NCBI GenBank assembly: GCA_904830895.1
Contig: LR882958.1
Coordinates: 4,793,501-4,857,500, forward strand
DNA: 64,000 nt
Source of the DNA: Planktothrix rubescens CCAP 1459/22
GTDB lineage: Bacteria; Cyanobacteriota; Cyanobacteriia; Cyanobacteriales; Microcoleaceae
Direction of reading: 5' to 3'
Part shown: one piece after another, positions 26,571 to 34,724 of the stretch
Position numbering within the stretch: position 1 is the stretch's first letter
How the letters are laid out: every line of letters begins with the position of its first letter
The notes under the pieces: generated by a model
What the model was told of the DNA's origin: nothing
The model's database searches: none
The model's input: the letters and a program-made list of their open reading frames with translations, nothing else
Program-made: the position numbers and the translations under genes

Positions 26571-27723
26571 TATAGCAATCCTAAATGATTTTCTATATAT
26601 AAGTATACTGATGAATTTTGGGAAAATCAAATTTATGTTCCTTAGTAAAAAACTCGAACAAAAATTTGATAATCTTAAACGACCTGCATAAATACCAATA
26701 CTTCCTCAAAAAGTTTTTCGCTTGTAACCAAATATCTTCAACCGGATTTTGTTGCGGAGCATTAGGAGCAAATAAAATACAAGTAATTAAAAAATCATCA
26801 GGTTCTTTATCACCATTTATTTCTGATAAAAATTCTCTAAATTCTCCAAATCTATGATAGCTCGCTCCATCCCAAATTAAGATAATTCTCTTGTTTTTAT
26901 ATTGGTTTTGTAAGTATTTTATAAATTCAATTGTTGATTTTCCATCCCCAGATGGGTAACTTTTAACATGGAATCTTTTGCTTTGATAATTCAGTGCTCC
27001 AAAATAAGTTTGTCGCTCTTTTTCATTGGTAATTGGAACTTCAATTCTTAGATTTGATTGACCCCAAACGTAGCCATTAACATCTCCATGAAGTAGATGA
27101 CATTCATCTAAAAAAAATACTATTACTTCCCCCGATTCTATGCCAGCCTTTTGTTTTGATAACATCTCATTAATTTCTTCTCTCTTTTTTTTTACTTGCT
27201 CTTCGTTAAATTTTGGATTCACCTTTTGAGACTTCTTCCAACTAATATTTGCCTGGTCAAAAAGTTTATAGTAGCTTTGTTTCGATTTATATATTACCCC
27301 AAATTCTTGATCCACATAAGTAACTAATTCATCTAAATCCCAATACTTTTTATTCTTTAACCACTCAATTACTTCTGTTTTTTCTTGAATACTTAAATAC
27401 CCTTTTGAGCCTTTATATCCTAGTTTTAATCCAGCGATTCCTTTGACTTTAAAAACTTTTTTCCAATGCCCAACAAAAAATTCGCTTACACCTAAAATTT
27501 GGCTGATTTCACGGTAAATTTTACCGGTGAGTGCCATCCTGACAGCTATTGCTCGTTTTAGTTCTCTTGCCGAAAGATTACTCTCAATTAAAATTTCTAA
27601 TTCAGCTATTTCTTTGTTCCGCTCTTTTTCTGCCTGTTGTAAGTCATTCATAATTTTTATTGTCATAATCAAGTAGTGTATATCATTATATCATGCTCTT
27701 GATAATGATTTAGGACTGCTATA
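26571..27723. mobile_element. Complete IS630-family insertion sequence
   Basis: Terminal inverted repeats TATAGCAATCCTAAATGATT (26571-26590) and the inverse of 27704-27723, TATAGCAGTCCTAAATCATT, match at 18 of 20 positions. The tips read TA, the usual IS630/Tc1 target duplication. The 1.15-kb unit holds one intact transposase gene. It lies between the GHKL gene and the nearest PP2C gene of the signalling module. Confidence 0.88.
26593..27666 (-). CDS. IS630-family DDE transposase
   Basis: An N-terminal helix-turn-helix region (REISQILGVSEFFVGHWKKVFK) precedes the DDE catalytic core. The three acidic residues are in FFLDECHLLHG, LILIWDGASYH and PNAPQQNPVEDIWLQAK. The frame is uninterrupted over about 357 codons, so the element may still be active. 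Starts at the ATGs at 27666 or 27651 are both possible; a TTG at 27672 is also open. It fills nearly the whole element, and its stop codon lies 22 bases from the left end. Confidence 0.92.
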   Translation of the reverse strand: MTIKIMNDLQQAEKERNKEIAELEILIESNLSARELKRAIAVRMALTGKIYREISQILGVSEFFVGHWKKVFKVKGIAGLKLGYKGSKGYLSIQEKTEVIEWLKNKKYWDLDELVTYVDQEFGVIYKSKQSYYKLFDQANISWKKSQKVNPKFNEEQVKKKREEINEMLSKQKAGIESGEVIVFFLDECHLLHGDVNGYVWGQSNLRIEVPITNEKERQTYFGALNYQSKRFHVKSYPSGDGKSTIEFIKYLQNQYKNKRIILIWDGASYHRFGEFREFLSEINGDKEPDDFLITCILFAPNAPQQNPVEDIWLQAKNFLRKYWYLCRSFKIIKFLFEFFTKEHKFDFPKIHQYTYI

Positions 27724-27782
27724 GCATGATTTTGCTTGATAGAAACTAAAATTTGTATTATCTTAATAATGTCCAATGTCCG

Positions 27783-29897
27783 TTAGCGTTGCTTTAAAAT
27801 CAATAGGGTAATATCATCAAGCTGTTGTTGTTCTCCCATAAATAGCTTAACATCCGCAATCACATCCTGCTTAACTTTCTCCGCCGAATTATCCCAACTT
27901 TTACCGACAACTTCACAAAGTCTTTCCAAACCATATTGAGCTTTTTTGATATTTCTAGCTTCGGTGATGCCATCGGTATAAAGAACAATAATATCTCCGA
28001 CCTTTAACTCAATCATAACTTGACCAATAAATTCAGAAATATCTTCATCTAAACCAATGGGCAGGCCTAAATCTATAGTATTAATTCGTTCAACTTTTCC
28101 CCCATGACGCACCACTAATATTTCCTCATGTTGACCAGTAATACTCAGATGACCATTTTTATAATTTAAAATTGATAAAGTTAAATTTTTATCGGAATTC
28201 ATTCTTTGAAGATTACGATAAATCGCTCGATTCAAAATATTTAAAAACTTCACTGGATCACGTTCTTGCATTTCCTTGAGAACCCGAACAGCAGCCTGGG
28301 TCATTACCATTAAAATTCCACTTTCTAATCCATGACCAGTAACATCTCCAATCCCAATAGTAACAACATCATTCATATATAAAACATCATAATAATCTCC
28401 TCCCACTTCATAAGCAGGTTCCATATAAACCGCAATTTCTAATCCTTCAATTAAAGCTAATTCTTCGGCTTTGGGTAGAATTAATTGCTGCATTCTTTTA
28501 AGTAAGTCTAGTTCACCACTCATCCGATAGTTATCGGCTTTTAACCGTTGATTTAAAACTAAAATTTGAGCATGGGCAGAGGCTAGTTCCGCCGTTCTTT
28601 CTATAACTTTTTGTTCTAAGTTTTCAAAGGAATCTTGAAGTTGATCCGCCATTTTATTAAAAGAATAAGCCAGTTGTCTCAGTTCAATAATCCGTCTGAC
28701 TTTAACCGATTGATTCAAGTCCCCTGTGGAAATTTTTTGAGACGCTCGATTTAGGCTCAAAATCGGTTCCGTAATCCAATGGGCAATGACAATTCCCATA
28801 CCCGTTGCGATCGCTAATGCCATTAAACATAATATAACAGTTCGGCGGGTATTCCGATCAATTTCTTTCATAAAATCCGACTCAGGAACAGCAACCACAA
28901 TCAACCAATTTAAGCCAAATTGATCTTGCCAAGGATGCACCCGGACAAAAATATTTTCCCCATCTAATTGAAAATTGATACTCTGTTTATTTTGAATTTT
29001 ACTCAAATCGCTAAATCGGTTTAGGAGATATTGACTCGATGCTTTAATTAAGGGATCACTGCTTTGAAAAGCACTCAACCGTTGAGCTTCTCCGTTAACT
29101 TTTAAATAGGGTTTTTCATGACTGGAACTGGCAACAATTAAACCATTGCGTTCCACAATAAAAATTTTACTCGAAGGAGTCACTTCTAACTGTTTTAAAA
29201 AATTACTAATTTGGGTTAAAATCAGATCAATTCCGATCACTCCTACTAATTTTTTTTGTTGATCATAGATAGGAGAACTAGAAGCAATAGAAATCACTTC
29301 CGGGCGATCGCCCCACTGATAAATTTCACTCCAAATCGGTTTTCCTGCCGCCACTGCATCACTATACCATTTATCTTCTTTGTAAAGATATTTTTCACGG
29401 GTAATTAGGGTTGTGGGATCACCTTGATCATTTAATAAATAACGGTTATAATAAAATTTATCCGTGGGTTTCATTAATTCTAAATAGAGTGTTCCATCAT
29501 CTTCTCGACCAACTCCAAGAAACAGATTATCCACAGTACCCAAGTTAAAATAGCTCAGGGAAGGATAGACTTTCATCTGCTTCCAAAAATGGCGTCGAAT
29601 ACTGTCTAAATCTTGGAAATTTAACAATCCTAAATTCAGCAAATTAAGATTGACTTCATTCACCTGAATGGGCAATGCTAAATAATTATCTAACTTTTGA
29701 CTAATGCGATCGCTAACCTCATTTTGGAGTTGATTTGCTAAATCATTAACCGCCCGTTGTCCATTTTGAAATGATAACCAACCCACTAATCCAACGGCGA
29801 TAAAAATTTGGAAAACAAAGGGAAAAATCAGAAGATTTCTCAGGGAAATTTTTTTAAACAATGGTTTAAACGAAAGAAGGGGAAATTGATTTGACAT
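27783..29897 (-). CDS. Cache-HAMP-PP2C (SpoIIE-type) membrane phosphatase, copy B
   Basis: A transmembrane helix (about 22-42) is followed by an extracytoplasmic Cache-type sensor domain of about 300 residues (QKKLVGVIGIDLIL). A second membrane helix (about 347-370), a HAMP segment, a coiled coil and a PPM/SpoIIE phosphatase domain complete it. Metal-site motifs are GGDYYDV, IGIGDVTGHGLESG, LYTDGITEARN and LDDITLLIL. It should dephosphorylate a STAS protein in response to an external ligand, as RsbU/IcfG-like enzymes do. Copy A at 30913 has the same architecture, with the catalytic half far more alike than the sensor half. An IS630 copy separates it from the downstream kinase and STAS genes. 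Confidence 0.9.
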   Translation of the reverse strand: MSNQFPLLSFKPLFKKISLRNLLIFPFVFQIFIAVGLVGWLSFQNGQRAVNDLANQLQNEVSDRISQKLDNYLALPIQVNEVNLNLLNLGLLNFQDLDSIRRHFWKQMKVYPSLSYFNLGTVDNLFLGVGREDDGTLYLELMKPTDKFYYNRYLLNDQGDPTTLITREKYLYKEDKWYSDAVAAGKPIWSEIYQWGDRPEVISIASSSPIYDQQKKLVGVIGIDLILTQISNFLKQLEVTPSSKIFIVERNGLIVASSSHEKPYLKVNGEAQRLSAFQSSDPLIKASSQYLLNRFSDLSKIQNKQSINFQLDGENIFVRVHPWQDQFGLNWLIVVAVPESDFMKEIDRNTRRTVILCLMALAIATGMGIVIAHWITEPILSLNRASQKISTGDLNQSVKVRRIIELRQLAYSFNKMADQLQDSFENLEQKVIERTAELASAHAQILVLNQRLKADNYRMSGELDLLKRMQQLILPKAEELALIEGLEIAVYMEPAYEVGGDYYDVLYMNDVVTIGIGDVTGHGLESGILMVMTQAAVRVLKEMQERDPVKFLNILNRAIYRNLQRMNSDKNLTLSILNYKNGHLSITGQHEEILVVRHGGKVERINTIDLGLPIGLDEDISEFIGQVMIELKVGDIIVLYTDGITEARNIKKAQYGLERLCEVVGKSWDNSAEKVKQDVIADVKLFMGEQQQLDDITLLILKQR

Positions 29898-29960
29898 AGG
29901 CTTTATTTATTTCCAATTGGGGAATATAAATCATCCTTTGTTGTTTGTTGTTTGTTGTTT

Positions 29961-30081
29961 GTTGTTGTGCTTTAGCACCATCTTCAGAGTGCGCTGAAGC
30001 GCAACAACGGGGTAATAAAATTTTACGTTGTTGTGCTTTAGCACCATCTTCAGAGTGCGCTGAAGCGCAACAACGGGGTAA
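29961..30081. repeat. Two REP palindromes beside the RAYT gene
   Basis: A 55-bp unit (29961-30015) recurs exactly at 30027-30081. Each folds as GTTGTTGTGCTTTAGCAC against GTGCGCTGAAGCGCAACAAC with G-U pairs and a short loop. A run of TTGTTTG words precedes them. A third copy lies on the other side of the transposase gene at 30795. Confidence 0.88.
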
Positions 30082-30102
30082 CAACGGTGCAACAACAGGT
30101 TT

Positions 30103-30696
30103 TTAACAAATATCCCATTTTTGACCATAATCTCGCACAGGATATTCAACCCAACAATTTCTTAACCAGTCTCTCCCTTTTTCCTCTAAATATCTATGAA
30201 CACTACTATTTTCCCAACTATAAGGAGAATCTGTAAAGCCATGTTTAACCGGGTTATAATGAATATAATTAATCACTTGATAATAGTGCTGGTCATTTCT
30301 AATGGCGCGATCGCTATAACAACACCATAATTTCCCTTTGACCTGATCTTCTAAATTCCATTGACGGGCTGTTCTTCCATGAATTAATCTTAACTGTTTA
30401 CCTAACCATTCAAAATCAACAGTTGATGTTAAAATGTGATAATGATTGGGCAAAATCACCCAAGCTATAATTTCAATTTCTTCCTGAATTAATACTTCTG
30501 ATAACTCCTGAAAAAGTTGTTGACGACGGGTGACATTATGCAAGCGATGTTGATGTTCATAGCAAGCGGCTGTTAACAGATAAAAAGGTTGATTTTCAAT
30601 TAAATGGGGGGGACTATGGCGTGGATATCCCTTTTGTAAACGTTCTTCTATTAATTTTTGCTGTTGTTCAGGGTTAAGTTTACGATACTCGTACAT
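30103..30696 (-). CDS. REP-associated tyrosine transposase (RAYT, TnpA_REP)
   Basis: This is a Y1/HUH single-strand nuclease of the IS200-like RAYT group. The HxH pair is NHYHIL, and the nucleophile Tyr probably lies in HYYQVINYIHYNPVKHG. The protein of 197 residues begins MYEYRKLNPEQQQKL, and a strong AGGAGG precedes the ATG at 30696. RAYTs are single-copy domesticated transposases that cut REP hairpins and are thought to spread them. Here REP palindromes flank the gene on both sides. The unit sits between the two PP2C paralogues and is intact. Confidence 0.9.
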   Translation of the reverse strand: MYEYRKLNPEQQQKLIEERLQKGYPRHSPPHLIENQPFYLLTAACYEHQHRLHNVTRRQQLFQELSEVLIQEEIEIIAWVILPNHYHILTSTVDFEWLGKQLRLIHGRTARQWNLEDQVKGKLWCCYSDRAIRNDQHYYQVINYIHYNPVKHGFTDSPYSWENSSVHRYLEEKGRDWLRNCWVEYPVRDYGQKWDIC

Positions 30697-30794
30697 TTTT
30701 CCTCCTGATTATCTATCGTAAAATTATTGTTAGGTTTTAGCCCAAAAAAATTAGTGCTTCACAACAATAGTTGGGTCATTCTATTATAAACTAT

Positions 30795-30909
30795 GTTGTT
30801 GTGCTTCAGCACCATCTTCAGAGTGCGCTGAAGCGCAACAACGGCGCAACAACGGCGCAACAACGGCGCAACAACGGCGCAACAACGGTGCAACAACGGC
30901 GCAACAACA
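30795..30909. repeat. REP palindrome plus 11-bp tandem array
   Basis: A REP copy (30795-30846) runs into about seven head-to-tail copies of the 11-mer CGCAACAACGG (30834-30909, one copy starting TGC). The array ends three bases before the stop codon of PP2C copy A at 30913. The unit equals the right arm of the REP hairpin, so the array probably grew by slippage from it. Confidence 0.88.
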
Positions 30910-30912
30910 TGG

Positions 30913-33048
30913 TTACTTCTTTTTGATGACTAATAAAGTAATATCATCAAATTGCTTTTGTTCACCCATAAATGATTTTACATCCTCAATCACAGCATTT
31001 TTAATCCCTTCTGCTTCCCGATACCAATTTTGACTAATAATGCTACAAAGTTTTTCCAGTCCATAGAATTTTTTCTGCCTATTTTTGGCTTCGGTAATAC
31101 CATCGGTATATAAAACCGCCCCATCTCCAGAATTTAAGCTAATTAAAGTATGACTAATAAACTCAGCAATATCTTCATCTAAGCCGATGGGTAATCCTAA
31201 ATCCATTGTACTAATTCGTTCAATATTTCCTCCTTGACGTACAATTAAGATTTCCTCATGTTGTCCACTAATACTCAATAAACCTTCCGAATAATTTAAA
31301 ATTGCTAAGGTTAAATTTTTATCAGAGTTCATTCGTTGAATATTATAATAAATCATTCGATTTAAAGTATTTAAAAATTTGATTGGGTCATGTTCTTTTA
31401 CTTCCTTTAATGTTCTAACTGCTGATTGAATCATCACCATTAAAATTCCGCTTTCTAGTCCGTGACCCGTGACATCTCCAATCCCAATTGTCACAACTCC
31501 ATGGGTAGTTAAAACATCATAATAATCGCCCCCAATTTCATCGGCGGGTTCCATATATCCCACAATATCTAAATCTTGAATTTCCTCTAATTCATGAGGT
31601 TTAGGAAGAATTAATTGCTGCATTTCTCGTAAAATATCGAGTTCTGCACCCATGCGTAAATTTTCAGCTTTAAGTCGAGTATTTAAGCTACTAATTTCTT
31701 GATTCGCTTCCGCCAGTTGTCCGGTACGTTTTTTAACTTTTTCTTCTAAGGTATCAAAAGACTCTTTCAATTGTCCCGCCATCCAATTAAAAGAATTGGC
31801 TAAGGTTTCTAATTCTTTAATTCCTCCTACTTTTACCTGTTGATTTAATTCTCCTTTTGCCATTTTATGGGAAGCTTGATTGAGTCTGGAAATCGGTTTT
31901 GTAATCCAACGGGCAGTTAAAATTCCTATACCCGTAGCCCATCCCAAGGCAATTAAACACAACCCAATAGTAATTTGAGTATTGCGTTTAATTTCTGTCA
32001 TAAAATCCGCTTCTGGAACCACAACCACAACTAACCAATTAATTCCCCGTCCGTCTTTAATCGGTAAAATTTGAGCGTAATACCATTGGCGATTTTGTTG
32101 AAATTTAACTTGTTCACTATTTTGAATTTCCACAAAACTACCAAACTTTTTCAGTAAAGCATTAGCTGTATTACGAATAGTGATATCTTCACTTTTATTA
32201 GCGGGAAAACGTTGGATTTTCGCATCCTCTCCTTTCCCTGTAATTTGAAAAGTTTTTTCAATCTTAGAACTGACAACTAAATCGCCAGAACGTTCGATAA
32301 TAAAACTTTGTCCATGGGGACTAATATAAAGATTTTTTAAAAAATATGTAATTCTTAATAAAGTAATATTAATACATAGAACTCCTTGCAGATTTCTATC
32401 CTGATCAAATACTGGCCAAACCGCCGACATTCCTAATGCTGTATCTGTATTTTGACGAGAAAAGAAGGGATAAATGGAACTCCAGGTGGGTTTTTGAGCC
32501 TGTTTTGCCGCTTGATACCAAGGACGTTGACGGGGATCATATTCGGCTTGTTTTAAAAATTCAGCCCGGTTTCCCCATTCATCTAAACGGTAAACTTCAC
32601 GCATCGGTTCAGTCTCCAAGGTACGAATTTTCAATTGAACTTGATTAGTTTCTAAATGTTCAACACCAATAAATTCCCCCTGTTCGTTTCCGTAGGAAAG
32701 ATAACTTTCTAAATCTCCCTCAGCAACCACATTCCAGAAATACTGTTTTAACCCTTCAAAATCATTCAGATCTAATGTTCCAGCTTTGACATTATCTTCT
32801 GTAATTCGCAGAACTTGAAAGGATTTATTAAAATACTCTAAAACATGATTTTCAATCCGAACACTCACGCTTTCAATTAACTGTTGAGCTAAATTTTCAA
32901 CCGCTTTTTGACCATTTTTAAAGGAAAAATAACCCACTAATCCTACGGCGATTGTAATTTGCAAAATAAACGGAAAAACCAAGGCTGTTTTTAATCGGAT
33001 TTTGTAGAAAGATTGCAACCTAGAACGGGTTATGTCAGAGCAATTCAT
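30913..33048 (-). CDS. Cache-HAMP-PP2C (SpoIIE-type) membrane phosphatase, copy A
   Basis: It has the same layout as copy B: membrane helix (about 18-40), extracytoplasmic Cache-like domain to about 345, second membrane helix, HAMP, coiled coil and a SpoIIE/PP2C domain. Catalytic motifs are GGDYYDV, IGIGDVTGHGLESG, LYTDGITEAKN and FDDITLLVIKK. At 711 residues it is complete. The sensor half differs strongly from copy B, so the two probably read different ligands and feed one STAS/GHKL pair. It is the most upstream gene of the module. Its stop codon is immediately preceded (on the map) by the 11-bp REP array. Confidence 0.9.
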   Translation of the reverse strand: MNCSDITRSRLQSFYKIRLKTALVFPFILQITIAVGLVGYFSFKNGQKAVENLAQQLIESVSVRIENHVLEYFNKSFQVLRITEDNVKAGTLDLNDFEGLKQYFWNVVAEGDLESYLSYGNEQGEFIGVEHLETNQVQLKIRTLETEPMREVYRLDEWGNRAEFLKQAEYDPRQRPWYQAAKQAQKPTWSSIYPFFSRQNTDTALGMSAVWPVFDQDRNLQGVLCINITLLRITYFLKNLYISPHGQSFIIERSGDLVVSSKIEKTFQITGKGEDAKIQRFPANKSEDITIRNTANALLKKFGSFVEIQNSEQVKFQQNRQWYYAQILPIKDGRGINWLVVVVVPEADFMTEIKRNTQITIGLCLIALGWATGIGILTARWITKPISRLNQASHKMAKGELNQQVKVGGIKELETLANSFNWMAGQLKESFDTLEEKVKKRTGQLAEANQEISSLNTRLKAENLRMGAELDILREMQQLILPKPHELEEIQDLDIVGYMEPADEIGGDYYDVLTTHGVVTIGIGDVTGHGLESGILMVMIQSAVRTLKEVKEHDPIKFLNTLNRMIYYNIQRMNSDKNLTLAILNYSEGLLSISGQHEEILIVRQGGNIERISTMDLGLPIGLDEDIAEFISHTLISLNSGDGAVLYTDGITEAKNRQKKFYGLEKLCSIISQNWYREAEGIKNAVIEDVKSFMGEQKQFDDITLLVIKKK

Positions 33049-33138
33049 AAGTTTATCAAATGCTAGGTTTTAAATATTAAGTGTCATATATCGGGTATAA
33101 CGTCGCGAAACTAACAAATTCCCAGGGGAAAACCGGAG

Positions 33139-33144
33139 TATACT
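33139..33144 (+). promoter_or_regulatory. Candidate -10 box for the Rrf2 gene
   Basis: TATACT lies 32 bases before the chosen GTG start, in an AT-rich region between divergent genes. The -35 region is not canonical. Rrf2 regulators often control themselves, so an operator may overlap it, but no clear palindrome was seen. Confidence 0.3.
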
Positions 33145-33176
33145 AGAATCGTGAAACATTTTTGAATGATTTCTGC

Positions 33177-33614
33177 GTGGAACTCTCTTGCAAAAGTCAG
33201 TATGCCCTTCTCGCCCTGATGGAGTTGGCAACTCACTATGATGATCCAGAACCGAGGCAAGTCCGCCAAATTTCCGCCCAGCATAACATTCCTGATCGCT
33301 ATCTTGAACAATTGCTGGCTACCTTGCGGCGCTGTGGCCTTGTTCGCAGTCAACGAGGCTCAAAAGGTGGATATTATCTGGGGAAGGAACCAGGGAAAAT
33401 TACTCTGTTTGATGTGGTGAAGTGCTTAGAGGGATCAGATCCCGAAGCGTCTCCTCAAAATTCTTGCCCTAATACCGTTGAAGGTACGGTGATCTGGGAA
33501 TTTTGGCAGGAAGCAGAGCAAATGGCGAATTCTGTATTACAAAAATACAGCTTAAAAGACCTTTGTGAACAAAGAGATGCCCGACAACAGAAGGATATCA
33601 TGTATTACATCTGA
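33177..33614 (+). CDS. Rrf2-family transcriptional regulator
   Basis: An N-terminal winged helix with the Rrf2 signature (ELSCKSQYALLALMELATHY, then IPDRYLEQLLATLRRCGLVRSQRG and GGYYLGK) defines the family. The frame opens at a TTG at 33162, but the GTG at 33177 gives the standard M-ELSCKSQYALL start and 145 residues. IscR-type Fe-S regulators need three cysteines in the loop after helix 5; here that loop has only one (NSCPN), so it is more like CymR, the cysteine-metabolism repressor. cysK begins 60 bases downstream on the same strand, which supports a role in sulfur or cysteine control. Ligand and targets are inferred. Confidence 0.88.
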   Translation: MELSCKSQYALLALMELATHYDDPEPRQVRQISAQHNIPDRYLEQLLATLRRCGLVRSQRGSKGGYYLGKEPGKITLFDVVKCLEGSDPEASPQNSCPNTVEGTVIWEFWQEAEQMANSVLQKYSLKDLCEQRDARQQKDIMYYI

Positions 33615-33674
33615 AGGCTTAGGGATGAGTTCCTCAAACTATTTGTATCATTGTTGTTTATCTTCAAGTTAATT

Positions 33675-34610
33675 ATGCGTATCGCCCATAACATTACGGA
33701 ATTAGTCGGTAACACCCCCCTCGTCCAACTCAACCGGATTCCCAAGGCGGAAGGGTGTGTGGCTCAAATAGTGGTCAAATTAGAAGGCATGAACCCCGCG
33801 GCTTCGGTCAAGGATCGAATTGGGGTGAATATGATTAATGTTGCTGAAAAAGAAGGACTGATTACTCCGGGTAAAACCGTATTAGTCGAACCCACATCGG
33901 GTAATACTGGAATTGCCTTAGCAATGGTGGCCGCCGCTAGGGGCTATCGTTTAATTTTAACTATGCCGGAAACCATGAGTTCAGAACGGCGGGCAATGTT
34001 AAAAGCCTATGGTGCCGAATTGGAACTCACCCCCGGAATTGAAGGGATGAGTGGCTGTATCCGAAGGGCGCAGGAAATTTTGGATACCCTGCCCGATGCC
34101 TATATGTTGCAACAATTTCAGAATCCGGCCAACCCCCAAATTCACCGCAAAACCACCGCCGAGGAAATTTGGGCCGATACCGATGGCTCTGTAGATATTT
34201 TAATCTCTGGAGTGGGAACTGGAGGGACTTTAACCGGGATAGCTGAAGTCCTGAAACAACGCAAACCCGCCTTTCAAGCCATTGCAGTTGAACCCGCCAA
34301 TAGTTCGATTTTATCAGGTGGTAAACCTGGCCCCCATAAAATTCAAGGCATTGGGGCCGGGTTCATTCCTCCAGTCTTGAACGTAGATATCATTGATGAA
34401 GTGATTCAAGTTACTGATGAAAATGCCATGATTTTTGGCCGTCGGATTGCCCGGGAAGAAGGGATTTTATCGGGAATTTCCACCGGGGCGGCCTTATATG
34501 CAGCAATTCAAGTGGGTAAACGTCCTGAAAATAAAGGAAAACTGATTGTGTTGATTCAACCTAGTTTCGGTGAACGTTATTTGAGTACACCGTTATTTCA
34601 AGAGGGTTGA
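33675..34610 (+). CDS. cysK: Cysteine synthase A (O-acetylserine sulfhydrylase)
   Basis: CysK is a PLP enzyme that joins sulfide to O-acetylserine to make cysteine. The PLP lysine is Lys46 in NPAASVKDR, the phosphate and substrate loops are PTSGNTG (about 71-77) and GTGGTLTG, and [11 protein letters not shown] forms the C-terminus. The ATG at 33675 gives [20 protein letters not shown], the family start; eight upstream codons are open but unlikely. The length of 311 is usual. It follows an Rrf2 regulator on the same strand, and a hairpin at 34662-34695 may end the transcript. Confidence 0.96.
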   Translation: MRIAHNITELVGNTPLVQLNRIPKAEGCVAQIVVKLEGMNPAASVKDRIGVNMINVAEKEGLITPGKTVLVEPTSGNTGIALAMVAAARGYRLILTMPETMSSERRAMLKAYGAELELTPGIEGMSGCIRRAQEILDTLPDAYMLQQFQNPANPQIHRKTTAEEIWADTDGSVDILISGVGTGGTLTGIAEVLKQRKPAFQAIAVEPANSSILSGGKPGPHKIQGIGAGFIPPVLNVDIIDEVIQVTDENAMIFGRRIAREEGILSGISTGAALYAAIQVGKRPENKGKLIVLIQPSFGERYLSTPLFQEG

Positions 34611-34661
34611 CGGGTAATCGTCAAGAAATATTAACGGAAATCGTTAGAATTAATCTAGTGA

Positions 34662-34695
34662 CAGAATCATGTTCTGAACTTCAGGGCTGATTCTG
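34662..34695 (+). terminator. Hairpin downstream of cysK
   Basis: CAGAATCA (34662-34669) and TGATTCTG (34688-34695) form an 8-bp stem followed by TTCCTG. It lies 52 bases past the cysK stop codon and 30 before the next gene. It is a weak terminator candidate. Confidence 0.4.
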
Positions 34696-34724
34696 TTCCT
34701 GATCAACCCGCACCCGCATATTTT

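Noticed and set aside
29866-30149. Two overlapping small minus-strand frames beside the RAYT gene
   Set aside because: They are translations of the two REP copies in different frames (repeated LPRCCASAHSEDGAKAQ text), not genes.
30834-30909. CRISPR-like regularly repeated sequence
   Set aside because: The unit is only 11 bp, head to tail, without spacers, and equals one REP arm. No cas genes are present.
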